Source: a virus
Strand: one strand, 5' to 3'
Length of the DNA: 42,020 bases
IMG/VR virus record: IMGVR_UViG_3300026533_000009
Coordinates: 1 to 42,020 of that record
A program made the translations under genes and the position numbers. Shown here one piece after another: positions 29,448 through 37,601 of the stretch. The stretch's first letter is position 1, and the number at the start of each line of letters is the position of its first letter. A model generated the notes under the pieces. The model ran no database searches, was not told the origin of the DNA, and saw only the letters and a program-made list of their open reading frames with translations.

Positions 29448-30873
29448 CTTCCATATTCTCCTGCTTTATAAGCTCTTCAGCATCTATAAGCTTTCGCTCT
29501 TCTTCTAGGTCATCAATAGTTACTATCTCCGAGGCTTGCATACCTTGGATAAATGTCTCCCATGATATAGCACCTTGTGTCCAGGCATTAAGTAGTGTAG
29601 GAATAGAAGCACCATCTATAACTGGTTGGAAATCTTTGTTAACTGCTAATATAGCACCAGGCTTATCACCTAATATCTTTGATAGGTTATCTAGTGATGT
29701 CTGCATAGCCTCTTGTACTATCTCTGCGATATTGGATAATACAGCTGAGCTACTTTTGTTCTTGATTACCGATGTAGTAGCTGCTTCATTACCTATGCCT
29801 TTACCTGTAGCGTCTTCAGCTGATCGTTCAAAGGCCTCTAACATATCCTGTTCTAATGTTGCTATATGATTCTTTAGTAACTCAACAGATGTACCTGATA
29901 GTTCACGCCATTCAAAGTCTGCCTCTGTCTTAGGTCCACTAAAGAACATAGCTTGGTCTACCCCTAAAATCATAGCGGGTTTACCAGGGTTAGGATTACC
30001 ATCATCATCTACGTCTGCACCCCATACAAGCGGTATAGGTAAGGCAGCCATAGTTAGATATCTATCAAGACTAGATACAAAGTTCATATGGCGTATATTG
30101 ATTTTAGCCACATCAGCCATTATAGGTACCTCTGATAGATAACATTGTTCTACAGGCATAAAGTCAAAGTCAGTTCGTACTGTCTCTTCTTGGTTAAACG
30201 CGTTAGTAGTCTGCTCAGCGTTGTTACGGGTATATCTTGTTATCTCACATAATCCATTAACCATACGATATGCTGTATATACCTCTACTTCTTGTAGACC
30301 AAATAGCCCATTCTCCTGGCTTAGTGATTCATATACCACACACATAACAAGATTACGTAGGTCATCAAATCTCCAGTTGATTACTTGGTATCTATCGAGT
30401 ATAGTAATATAAGGCTTACCATCTTCACCTTCTCTTGGTGCGTCTGTTCTAATCCAACATATACCATCACGAGAAGTTTTATATATAGCTTCTTTGATTA
30501 CCTCTTCATATGGTCTTTGTCCATCAAGGGCTTCTAATACTTCTTTAAGTCTAGCAGACTCTTCTGTGATTTGTGAAGGTTTTCTGGATATCATGCCTGT
30601 TATACCGGTAGATAATCTAGTGACATAGTTCTTAAGGGTCAGTAGCTTCTGCCTAGCACTGTATGTACTTTGGTCCTCATTTGGGTACTTAGCTAGATAC
30701 TCTTGTAAGTAATCTAGACCTAATTCAAATCTAGTTGTTAAAGCAAACTTATCATAGTGCTTAACATAGTCAGGGTGTACAAAGTCAGGTTGGTCAGAAT
30801 GTTGTGAGTTAAATCTGGCACCTAAGAAACGGTTACCTACGATTATATTAGTAGGGACTGAGAAGATATTCAT
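29422..30873 (-). CDS. Portal protein (DUF4055-like)
   Basis: 483 residues. FVHPDYVKHYDKFALTTRFELG..., QKLLTLKNYVTRLSTGITGMISRKP, SRDGICWIRTDAP and YITILDRYQVINWRFDD match DUF4055 portals. A long C-terminal helix region (LKNHIATLEQDMLEAFERSAEDATG... SAVLSNIAEIVQEAMQTSLDNLSKILG) would form the crown. It makes the dodecameric DNA gate. SD AAAAGGACC; promoter-like TGATATAAT upstream. Confidence 0.85.
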   Translation of the reverse strand: MNIFSVPTNIIVGNRFLGARFNSQHSDQPDFVHPDYVKHYDKFALTTRFELGLDYLQEYLAKYPNEDQSTYSARQKLLTLKNYVTRLSTGITGMISRKPSQITEESARLKEVLEALDGQRPYEEVIKEAIYKTSRDGICWIRTDAPREGEDGKPYITILDRYQVINWRFDDLRNLVMCVVYESLSQENGLFGLQEVEVYTAYRMVNGLCEITRYTRNNAEQTTNAFNQEETVRTDFDFMPVEQCYLSEVPIMADVAKINIRHMNFVSSLDRYLTMAALPIPLVWGADVDDDGNPNPGKPAMILGVDQAMFFSGPKTEADFEWRELSGTSVELLKNHIATLEQDMLEAFERSAEDATGKGIGNEAATTSVIKNKSSSAVLSNIAEIVQEAMQTSLDNLSKILGDKPGAILAVNKDFQPVIDGASIPTLLNAWTQGAISWETFIQGMQASEIVTIDDLEEERKLIDAEELIKQENMEDESESTFE

Positions 30874-30890
30874 ATTGGTCCTTTTAGTTA

Positions 30891-30899
30891 ATTATATCA
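30891..30899 (-). promoter_or_regulatory. Extended -10 promoter candidate before the portal gene
   Basis: TGATATAAT on the minus strand, 18 bases before the portal start codon, in the 34-base gap after the terminase gene. With so short a leader the SD would be near the 5' end. It would allow portal and head genes to be expressed independently of the terminase. Confidence 0.45.
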
Positions 30900-30907
30900 T
30901 ATCTATA

Positions 30908-32164
30908 TTATATCTTATGCGTAGCCACTGTTACCATCTTCTTAGCTATACCATACTTCTTATGACAGAAATAAGTACATGCATCGGTGAAGTCATCTAT
31001 AGACGGGTGTAAGTCCATCTTCTCTGGTACACCTTTATCTGTATACGCATGCTGTTCTAAAGCCTCACACATCTTAGGGGCTCTGTCTATATCAATGAAC
31101 CATTTATTATGGTCTAACAAGCCATTAAAACTATTTATTCTATTCTGTATTCTAGGGTTCTTTTTGTCCACTCGTACAGTAAATCCGGCTTGTCTAAGTA
31201 GTGCTATATCGGTAGTAGAGGCCGATGTCTTCTGGCTATCCCCGGAGGCGTCTGGATAGACAAATATCATGTAGCTTGAGTATTTATCTTTGATAGCAGT
31301 AATGGTCTTAAATGTATCATGTGCAATCATCTCATCAATGCATATTGGTATACCGTCGATAATGATATGTACTATAGATACACAACCACCTACGTTGAAG
31401 TCCATCCCTATATGGACAGCTCCTATATTCGCTATTACTTTTTTCTTAATTTTCTTATGATGCTTAGCCCTATCAAAGTATGGGTACACGTTACCAGTGT
31501 TTAGGTTAACAAACTCACCATTAAGATAAGCCTTTATTAGGTTAGCCGGATACTGTGACTCAAGCTCCTCTATATACTGTTTAGGCAAATAGGGGTTAGA
31601 ATATGTAGATGCCCGTACAAGCAGATCCGTTGCTGGTCGGAAATCTTTAACATATCGCTTATAAAAGAACTTAAATCCCTCCGGCGTAGATGTTATATCC
31701 AATCTATTGGGCTCACCATTAGGTAACCTTTGCCTATTACGAGCTAATATCTTGTTATATGCTATAGTCATCTTCTCCATAGTGAGCAAGTCGGCCTCAT
31801 CAATAATGGCGTAGGCCGTTTCATATCCTACTATCATTGCGGGATTATCCATAGACCTAAATATTATTTTACCCTTCATGCCATCGATAGATATTTCTGC
31901 GGCACTGCGGTTTAATCTATATTTAAGGCCCATCTGTTCTAGCATATCTGGGAACTTATCAAAAGCTATATCTCGTACAAGTCCGTAGTTAGGAAAGTAC
32001 ATAGCACTTGTTAGGTCCGGATATTCAATCTTAAATCGTATCATTTTGAGTGTACCAATAAACGATTTGCCACTTCCAAAACCGGCGACAAAACCTGTAT
32101 TAATGGCTTTGGATTCTAAGAATTCCATCTGTGGTTTAGTTACCTTTAAGTTAACAGTAGCCAA
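30908..32164 (-). CDS. terL: Terminase large subunit
   Basis: 418 residues starting at TTG 32164, chosen because GGAGG lies 8 bases upstream; the in-frame TTG at 32179 overlaps that SD. ATPase: GFGSGKS (28-34), AIIDEAD (D122, E123), a coupling motif near ITSTPEG. Nuclease: HIGMDFNVGG, VYPDASGDS and a final acidic DDFTDACTYF. Packages DNA into the head. It overlaps the HNH gene by 14 bases. Confidence 0.9.
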   Translation of the reverse strand: MATVNLKVTKPQMEFLESKAINTGFVAGFGSGKSFIGTLKMIRFKIEYPDLTSAMYFPNYGLVRDIAFDKFPDMLEQMGLKYRLNRSAAEISIDGMKGKIIFRSMDNPAMIVGYETAYAIIDEADLLTMEKMTIAYNKILARNRQRLPNGEPNRLDITSTPEGFKFFYKRYVKDFRPATDLLVRASTYSNPYLPKQYIEELESQYPANLIKAYLNGEFVNLNTGNVYPYFDRAKHHKKIKKKVIANIGAVHIGMDFNVGGCVSIVHIIIDGIPICIDEMIAHDTFKTITAIKDKYSSYMIFVYPDASGDSQKTSASTTDIALLRQAGFTVRVDKKNPRIQNRINSFNGLLDHNKWFIDIDRAPKMCEALEQHAYTDKGVPEKMDLHPSIDDFTDACTYFCHKKYGIAKKMVTVATHKI

Positions 32165-32672
32165 AAGTATACCCTCCAAAATAGCCCCTACTTAATGTGT
32201 GATTCTCTCGGCACCAGCGTTTGACATTAGAATAATTCTTTTCTTGATTATGTCTATTACAAAAGTCATTGATTGTCTCATCATATACATCTACACGCTG
32301 GCCCTCTACAATATAGTACCATGGTTTAAACATTGGGTTATCTATACCTTTAACTTTATTTAGGCCTACCTTATCTGCATGGGCTTGATTCTCTGCTTGT
32401 GTTAGCCATTCTAAGTTGCTCATATGATTATTGGTCTTTATACCGTCCTTATGGTTAACTGTTGACTTATCTAATGGATTAGGTATATAAGTTAATGCCA
32501 CTAATCTGTGTATAAGTAGGGTCTTTCTCTGTTTGTCATCATCGAATAATGTAACCATATCATACCTATCAGTATGTTTAGTACGCATAACTTTAGGATT
32601 ACCACTTATTAATGAATATACAACACCACATTTAGTTATCATATATCTTGAATAACCAGGGATCTGCTTCAT
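32151..32672 (-). CDS. HNH endonuclease with NUMOD4-like start
   Basis: 173 residues. Begins IPGYSRYMITKCGVVYSLISG (NUMOD4-like), then the HNH core LIHRLVALTYIPNPLDKSTVNHKDGIKTNNHMSNLEWLTQAENQAHA, with the usual NHKDGxKxNN and NLEWxT elements. This is the form of free-standing homing endonucleases, here placed before and overlapping terL. It may be a homing element or assist packaging as HK97-type HNH proteins do; the NUMOD4 type favours homing. Confidence 0.85.
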   Translation of the reverse strand: MKQIPGYSRYMITKCGVVYSLISGNPKVMRTKHTDRYDMVTLFDDDKQRKTLLIHRLVALTYIPNPLDKSTVNHKDGIKTNNHMSNLEWLTQAENQAHADKVGLNKVKGIDNPMFKPWYYIVEGQRVDVYDETINDFCNRHNQEKNYSNVKRWCRENHTLSRGYFGGYTFGYC

Positions 32673-32699
32673 ACTAACTCCTTTGTGTATTAAAACCTT

Positions 32700-32720
32700 A
32701 TTATACTATATATTATATTT
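32700..32720 (-). promoter_or_regulatory. Minus-strand phage promoter for the late operon
   Basis: Minus strand reads AATATAATATATAGTATAAT; -10 TATAAT at 32705-32700, 28 bases before the HNH start. It is divergent from the + promoter at 32729-32753. The HNH-terL-portal-head series is the likely transcript. Confidence 0.65.
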
Positions 32721-32728
32721 AAACTTAA

Positions 32729-32753
32729 TTTAATATACTATACGGTATAATAC
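32729..32753 (+). promoter_or_regulatory. Phage consensus promoter, + strand
   Basis: TTTAATATACTATACGG joined to TATAAT (32746-32751). Serves the four-gene block 32779-33608. The variant C in TATACGG keeps the ATAC...GTAT dyad. Confidence 0.75.
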
Positions 32754-32778
32754 ACTATATCAAATAAAAGGAGATGTT

Positions 32779-32973
32779 ATGAAATTTAAAGACAAGACTG
32801 TAGGTGGGCATCGGGTGAGAAATATAGAATGCCTGGACCCTATTAAGTTATACTGTGTTAGTGCAGAGGTATTTATACATACAGAATGGCTTACATTAAC
32901 ATTCATGGCTAATGGGATATTAAACATCAATAACCCCGATAGTAAATTTAACTTAGTAGAGGATGAATCATGA
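32779..32973 (+). CDS. Small accessory protein
   Basis: 64 residues: KDKTVGGHRVRNIECLDPIKLYCVSAEVFIHTEWLTLTFMANGILNINNPDSKFNLVEDE. A small beta-barrel pattern common among short phage proteins (KTVGG..V......L.....G.......L). Weakly like the product of 24998-25207. AAAGGAG precedes it; the stop overlaps the next start (ATGA). Function unknown. Confidence 0.75.
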   Translation: MKFKDKTVGGHRVRNIECLDPIKLYCVSAEVFIHTEWLTLTFMANGILNINNPDSKFNLVEDES

Positions 32974-33173
32974 TAGATAGTAAATTAGAGAAGAAATTAG
33001 TAATAGAAATAACAGGCAAAGACGTCGAGGATATTTTGGCTGGGTTAAGAGCGGGTAGACGTAACTTATCTGGCTTAGATAAAGGCATTAGGGACTCCAT
33101 GGATGCTCTAATAACTACTATAGAGCTTGCACTGGACAGACCAATATCAAGTAGGGAGGAAGATAATGTTTAA
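32970..33173 (+). CDS. Small accessory protein
   Basis: 67 residues, helical: KLEKKLVIEITGKDVEDILAGLRAGRRNLSGLDKGIRDSMDALITTIELALD. No family recognised. Coupled to genes on both sides by short overlaps. Confidence 0.7.
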   Translation: MIDSKLEKKLVIEITGKDVEDILAGLRAGRRNLSGLDKGIRDSMDALITTIELALDRPISSREEDNV

Positions 33174-33414
33174 AAAACTATTTGAAAGTCAACCATACTA
33201 CACTGAGTGGTTAGAAGAGCTAAAGAATCAGTACCCATTGAGTAAGGAGTCTAAAATCAATTATAAAGACCAGCTATATTTTATACGCAAGAACGGCTAT
33301 AATGAACTAACTGTAATATACTCTTTTATATTCGCTGATACAGTAGCAGGCTCTGATGTATGGATGAAAAGAGATATGGAGTGGAGAAGCACTATAAAGG
33401 AGTATCAGTCATGA
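33166..33414 (+). CDS. Small accessory protein, paralogue of 38114-38368
   Basis: 82 residues from ATG 33166 (GGGAGGAAGATA upstream). LFESQPYYTEWLEEL...TVIYSFIFADTVAGSDVWMKRDMEWRSTIKE lines up with LFKQQHYFNKWVEEM...DYISDFFSW...VDFWDKYNDEWQDIVGE at 38114, suggesting an old duplication. Function unknown. Confidence 0.65.
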   Translation: MFKKLFESQPYYTEWLEELKNQYPLSKESKINYKDQLYFIRKNGYNELTVIYSFIFADTVAGSDVWMKRDMEWRSTIKEYQS

Positions 33415-33608
33415 ACTTCTATGAGTTGTATTTGTTTATGCTTATTGAATATGAGAACCTCAACTTCGGGCAACTGTCAGAAGCTATCATGGATAGCCTT
33501 GGATTCTATGGATTTGATGAAATTGCGTTCACATCCAAAGACCCAGACAGATTGAGTAAATATATTGACTCACAAGACTGGTTTAAAGATACCCTGGTCG
33601 CGAAATAA
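33411..33608 (+). CDS. Small acidic accessory protein
   Basis: 65 residues from ATG 33411 (AAAGGAGTATCAGTC upstream). MNFYELYLFMLIEYENLNFGQLSEAIMDSLGF...; acidic and aromatic-rich, no family recognised. Last gene of its block, followed by a strong hairpin. Confidence 0.7.
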   Translation: MNFYELYLFMLIEYENLNFGQLSEAIMDSLGFYGFDEIAFTSKDPDRLSKYIDSQDWFKDTLVAK

Positions 33609-33621
33609 GGCCAAAACTAAG

Positions 33622-33649
33622 GCTAAGGTATATGTTGATATACCTTAGC
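33622..33649. terminator. Bidirectional terminator-like hairpin between convergent genes
   Basis: GCTAAGGTATAT and ATATACCTTAGC form 12 perfect pairs around GTTG, 13 bases after the + strand block and overlapping the last codons of the convergent gene. U tracts are lacking, so release efficiency is uncertain. Confidence 0.55.
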
Positions 33650-34052
33650 TACTAATAACGCTTATTTCAAGCTTTTTAATATTCTCCTCAATCTTCTCAT
33701 CTTGCTCATCATATTTAAAGAACTTATCGGCATACCACTTACCAGGGTCTTTAGATGTTAAGAATACTTGTTCAACAGCCCATACTTTAAGCCGTAGTTC
33801 AGCTTCATTAAACAAAGCTAATATAGCATCATTGCCTTTAGCGTTCTTTATACCGGCTTTTAAAGATACACCTATAGCTAATTCTAAATGAGGCTTAGTC
33901 TTCATCGGTTGATCATCATCATTAAAGAACTTCTTTAAAGCTTTACTTAAGACTTTAGGTTGTACATAGCATCTACCCCATGTATAATCTCTATATCCAT
34001 CTTTAGTAATCTTCTCAGCCATGTGCTTGTAATCAATTTGTGGTTTAAACAT
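33645..34052 (-). CDS. Possible terminase small subunit
   Basis: 135 residues. MAEKITKDGYRDYTWGRCYVQPKVL...HLELAIGVSLKAGIKNAKGNDAILALFNEAELRLKVWAVEQVFLTSKDPGKWYADKFFKY. The ending (helical pair, then FLTSKDPGKWYADK) resembles small terminase subunits, in which a ...K..P.kW.dK segment is common. No other small terminase candidate is seen. It is separated from terL by a + strand block, which is unusual. SD AAAGGAG; TGATATAAT promoter candidate upstream. Confidence 0.4.
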   Translation of the reverse strand: MFKPQIDYKHMAEKITKDGYRDYTWGRCYVQPKVLSKALKKFFNDDDQPMKTKPHLELAIGVSLKAGIKNAKGNDAILALFNEAELRLKVWAVEQVFLTSKDPGKWYADKFFKYDEQDEKIEENIKKLEISVISS

Positions 34053-34069
34053 TTTGTCTCCTTTGTTTA

Positions 34070-34078
34070 ATTATATCA
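34070..34078 (-). promoter_or_regulatory. Extended -10 promoter candidate
   Basis: TGATATAAT on the minus strand, 18 bases before the start of the possible small terminase gene. Confidence 0.45.
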
Positions 34079-34416
34079 TAACATCAATTATGATTAAAGG
34101 CGTCTTAATTTAGTGGCGTCTTAATTCTTGGGCTTCTATTTAAGCCGTCTATATAACGCTGTCTATATCATCGTTTTAACAAAAAGTACTAGTTACCGTA
34201 ACTTTGGCCCTATATATACTTATATTAAAAATATACTACTATTATAACTTTTAATTATATTACTTTACTTATTTACTTTATTTAATATATAAATAAATAA
34301 GTAACTAAGTAACAATATATCAAAAGCTATAGCCACAGCGCACTATCAGCAGTTACATGGCTAAGTAATCCCAGTTACATAGTTACTCAGCCTTTTTTTA
34401 AAGCATGTCCTATAGT

Positions 34417-34481
34417 GGCGCTTTAATTTAAGCGCCCTTCGTCTGGTACCTGCCAAGTAACCCCGTTACTGCCCAGGTACC
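34417..34481 (-). terminator. Two hairpins after the primase gene
   Basis: 34445-34452 pairs with 34474-34481 (GGTACCTG/CAGGTACC), enclosing AGTAAC (34456-34461) and GTTACT (34465-34470), which pair in turn. 34417-34423 pairs with 34430-34436 (GGCGCTT/AAGCGCC). Placed just past the primase stop. They could end transcription, but no U tract follows; an origin function is an alternative. Confidence 0.4.
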
Positions 34482-34484
34482 TCA

Positions 34485-36932
34485 TCAACTTATGTTTAAA
34501 ATATAAGCCTTCTTTTTATTACCACCATCCATATACTTTAAATAAGCCTCTGTTACATTTATATTCTTTGCTGTTCCTACTATTCCAAATAAGTCTTTAG
34601 CAGGTGCTCTTTTAATATCACCCATCTTTAAACCTTCATCTTGATAGTCAAAGCTTTTCATATATTCATCTTTAAGCTCACCTAATCTAACCCCGTGTAT
34701 AACATAACCATACTTGTTACTATGATATATACCTGCTTCAGCTAATTTATTTATCTCACTTTCCTTGATAAAGTTTGTTAGCCATTCTATACCTTCATGT
34801 TCTATTACATTATTTTTACTCACAGTACTATTCTTGATAGTATGCTTCTTAGTGTATGCTACTGCTATCTTACTTAATTTTTTATCAGCCCTCTTTCTAC
34901 CCATTTTAAAGTACTTATCAATCCCTTTATGTAAATACTGATAGATATATCTTGTCACATGTTCTATATAGTCAATATTCTTCTTGCGGACTTTTCTATC
35001 TTTTAGTACTCCGCTCTTCTCAAGCTTACTAAATCTATTAGCAAATTGACTCTCTACCCCTGATGTACCACCACCACTACCTAATCCAGCTACATCATCA
35101 TAGCTAGTGAATATCTTCATATATATAGGTACAGTAACGCGCATACTACCTTTTGGTGTCACATTGATATCACTAATGATATTCTTGAGTCCTTTGTGTA
35201 GTTTATTAAACTCATCAAAAAATAGAAACCATGAACCATTAATATTCTCGGGCTCAACACCTGATGGTTTACCATCTAATGCAAGTTTCAGCTCCTCCAT
35301 CTCCATGTTATAACCTATACCTAAGTTATCTGATAGTATATCCTTGAACAAGAACGTTTTACCAAACCCTGATGTTGCTTGTACCCAGTAGAACGCTTCT
35401 CTAAGTCCATGACCAAATCTGTGAGCTAGCATAACGTCTAAGAACGCCTCAAAGTCACCTTTTTTACCAAAGTGTTTTTTATAATCCTTAATGACCTCCT
35501 CATCATAAGCCTCCTCATACTTTTTCTTAACTGGCATAATCTCAGTGGTCCTAAATATAGCTGCGCCTCTGTCTATGTCAATACCATTCTTCTTACTCCA
35601 TATATCATTCTTAAATACAGTATTACTAATTTGCTTATGCTTCACCAGAAATGCAATCATCTTCTTATACATAATATCCTTATGCTTACCTATTATATTG
35701 CTTCTTTGCGTAGTAGTGTAGTCACCCTCGCCGTAGTACTGCATTAACAGTGATTCTTTCATAGCGCCTTTCTCATCCGGAGTCAAGTCCCTCTCTACTT
35801 TATCCCAGATAGCAGATACATCACTTTTATCAACATATCTCCTACCTCCACTTGATGATACCCATACTACTTGCTTTGTTTTGTAATTCCATATACTATT
35901 ATCGATGTACGCTAATACAGCATTAACCTCAAATAATAAATCATTCTCAAATTTATCAACTATCACTGGGTATTTGTTCCGTAGCTTAGCTACTTCTGTA
36001 GGGTCAATCGTTCTCTCATCACTCTTCATGATGTATATACCCTCACCGCATCCATTACAGTAATAAAAGTAATTACCACTGTCTGTTTTGTTACAAAAGG
36101 CTCCTCCATCATTGTTACCATGGCTCTTGCTATTATGACATCCACACCTAACATAACCCTCACTCTCTATTATGTCAATCATCTCATCACCGCTCAGCTT
36201 CTCATCTGAATCTTCACGGTGCAAGAAGTGAATCTCTTCATCATATCTATCATGGCTCCCAGATTCAATCTGAGCGTCCACACTCTCTAGACTAGTATTA
36301 TCGTTACCAACATCTTTGAATGCCTTCAGGTCAATCCTCGAGCCTTTAACAATACTAATAATCTTATTAGTTTTCTTATTGAGGTTTGGCGACATATTAT
36401 TGACTGAGCTATGCATTGCTATATCTAAAGCTAAGCTTTTTAGTGGCCCACTTATGATGCTTTTGTATACAGTAGCAAATTCTTTCTGGGTGCCAGGTGG
36501 TCCATCAATAAATGCACCTATATGAAACTTTTCCCAGCTTTGTTTGCTACTCTTTGAAGCTAAGATAACACAACCCCAGCCAAGCTCTTTAAATATGCCT
36601 TCTATCTCACTGAGATTAACTGGGCCTTCAATACATCTCTCTATTTTCTCACCATGCCTATCAATGATAGCCTCTTTGTTATCAACATCAAAAAAGATAC
36701 AACCCTTACCGTCAAAAGTTTCTATATTATCTATAGCTCTACGGTAATTGACCATCTGGCCACCATTAGTCTTTGTTTTAGGCTCTTTGAATTGTTGAGT
36801 GCAGACTGCGTGAGTCCTCATGAGTTTACCTAGCTTTTTAAGGTTTTTTACCTCAACAGGTTTAAAATCCTGATAATAACCTTTACTGTCACCTTGTTTA
36901 GGGTGCGTTTTTGACGCGCTTAATTTAAACAT
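34485..36932 (-). CDS. Primase-helicase (AEP-like primase, zinc knuckle, SF3 helicase)
   Basis: 815 residues. N-terminal third: FFDVDNKEAI, ILASKSSKQSWEKFHIGAFIDG and LDIAMHSSVNNMSPNLNK, the layout of archaeo-eukaryotic-type phage primases. Centre: zinc-binding C.CHNSKSHGN...C...YYCNGCGEG. C-terminal: SF3-type ATPase with Walker A SGFGKT (about 520) and Walker B WFLFFDEFNK, then sensor segment KIFTSYDDV and an arginine-rich NRFSKLE. It would prime and unwind DNA at the origin. The 5' leader upstream is very long and structured if transcription starts at 37494. Confidence 0.85.
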   Translation of the reverse strand: MFKLSASKTHPKQGDSKGYYQDFKPVEVKNLKKLGKLMRTHAVCTQQFKEPKTKTNGGQMVNYRRAIDNIETFDGKGCIFFDVDNKEAIIDRHGEKIERCIEGPVNLSEIEGIFKELGWGCVILASKSSKQSWEKFHIGAFIDGPPGTQKEFATVYKSIISGPLKSLALDIAMHSSVNNMSPNLNKKTNKIISIVKGSRIDLKAFKDVGNDNTSLESVDAQIESGSHDRYDEEIHFLHREDSDEKLSGDEMIDIIESEGYVRCGCHNSKSHGNNDGGAFCNKTDSGNYFYYCNGCGEGIYIMKSDERTIDPTEVAKLRNKYPVIVDKFENDLLFEVNAVLAYIDNSIWNYKTKQVVWVSSSGGRRYVDKSDVSAIWDKVERDLTPDEKGAMKESLLMQYYGEGDYTTTQRSNIIGKHKDIMYKKMIAFLVKHKQISNTVFKNDIWSKKNGIDIDRGAAIFRTTEIMPVKKKYEEAYDEEVIKDYKKHFGKKGDFEAFLDVMLAHRFGHGLREAFYWVQATSGFGKTFLFKDILSDNLGIGYNMEMEELKLALDGKPSGVEPENINGSWFLFFDEFNKLHKGLKNIISDINVTPKGSMRVTVPIYMKIFTSYDDVAGLGSGGGTSGVESQFANRFSKLEKSGVLKDRKVRKKNIDYIEHVTRYIYQYLHKGIDKYFKMGRKRADKKLSKIAVAYTKKHTIKNSTVSKNNVIEHEGIEWLTNFIKESEINKLAEAGIYHSNKYGYVIHGVRLGELKDEYMKSFDYQDEGLKMGDIKRAPAKDLFGIVGTAKNINVTEAYLKYMDGGNKKKAYILNIS

Positions 36933-36949
36933 AGTTATCCTTATAGCAT

Positions 36950-37495
36950 AAAATTTTATGGGGTTTATGGTGAGGCTGCGAAGCTCTACTTATATGATGC
37001 ACACCGGAGCTTCGCGGGTCGTATGTGCATCATATAAATAACCCATAAACAAGAGCCGGAACAAGGACTCTTGCTTATAGGTTATGAAATAAGCCAAGTG
37101 ATAAAATATCGATTTTTATTTGATTTCCTTATTAGTCTAATAAAAATATTGGCTTATACCAAAGAGTTCCATAGAACCCTTCAGAATAAGAATAATTTGA
37201 TTAGGTACCGCTTATAGTACCATATATGAGGATAGCGAGAGTGGGTGCGGCTGGATAACCAGGGATAACTATCCTCATATATAATACAAATTATAGAGGT
37301 GACATACACTAAAGGGTCATAGCCAATAGTGCACTTACCCTCTGATGAACCTTGAAGCGGTAACTAAAAGGCTCATAAGAAGATAAGATGATGGTCTGTG
37401 GCACTGAACCATCATCTAAGTACATAAAGGAGGTATCCAGAATATACGAACTATATCAATAATCATAAGAAAGAACGGTACGTGTCGGTTAGACA
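36950..37495 (-). ncRNA. Candidate large structured non-coding RNA (about 545 nt)
   Basis: A gene-free stretch packed with stems. In + coordinates: 37386-37395/37408-37417; 37347-37353/37368-37374; 37307-37311/37327-37331 inside 37295-37299/37339-37343; 37222-37235/37269-37282 enclosing 37251-37254/37259-37262; 37204-37208/37217-37221; 37159-37169/37174-37184; 37112-37120/37139-37147 inside 37089-37097/37149-37157; 37038-37057/37066-37085; and an interleaved pair 36990-37003/37024-37037 with 36978-36986/37007-37015. In three stems, seven imperfect pairs are all G-U on the minus strand but A-C on the plus strand, so the RNA is probably minus. A minus-strand promoter lies at 37520-37501. Size and setting recall ROOL/GOLLD-like phage RNAs; membership is untested. 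The 3' end is not defined, and it may also be the primase leader. Confidence 0.65.
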
Positions 37496-37500
37496 AGAGA

Positions 37501-37520
37501 ATTATACTATATATTATATT
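37501..37520 (-). promoter_or_regulatory. Minus-strand phage promoter for the structured RNA/primase
   Basis: Minus strand reads AATATAATATATAGTATAAT, the same block as at 32720-32700; -10 TATAAT at 37506-37501, start expected near 37494. Divergent from the + promoter at 37552-37575. Confidence 0.65.
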
Positions 37521-37551
37521 AAACTAATATTAAAGACTCATTTAAACTTAC

Positions 37552-37575
37552 TTTAATATACTATATGGTATAATA
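37552..37575 (+). promoter_or_regulatory. Phage consensus promoter, + strand
   Basis: TTTAATATACTATATGG joined to TATAAT (37569-37574); serves the small-gene block from 37602. Confidence 0.75.
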
Positions 37576-37601
37576 CATTGTCTAAATATAAAGGAGGCAG
37601 T

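Larger units (their letters stand above)
34053..34484. other. Gene-free AT-rich region with GTTAC repeats: candidate replication origin
   Basis: 432 bases without a supported gene. It holds about ten AGTTAC/GTAACT words in both directions (near 34191, 34198, 34300, 34308, 34351, 34373, 34381, 34456, 34465), an extremely AT-rich core (about 34205-34320), a 12-bp direct repeat (34099-34110 and 34115-34126), and hairpins at 34417-34436 and 34445-34481. Iterons beside an AT-rich unwinding tract, next to the primase/helicase gene, is the usual form of a phage origin. No experimental support. Confidence 0.45.

Noticed and set aside
34190-34470. CRISPR array
   Set aside because: The repeated words are only 6 bases, occur in both directions and are unevenly spaced.
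36963-37050. Outer stem GTTTATGG/CCATAAAC closing the pseudoknot
   Set aside because: Its right arm lies within the much stronger 20-pair hairpin 37038-37057/37066-37085, so both cannot form together.
37200-37290. tRNA or tmRNA in the structured region
   Set aside because: No acceptor stem with CCA, T-loop consensus or anticodon arm of the right size on either strand.
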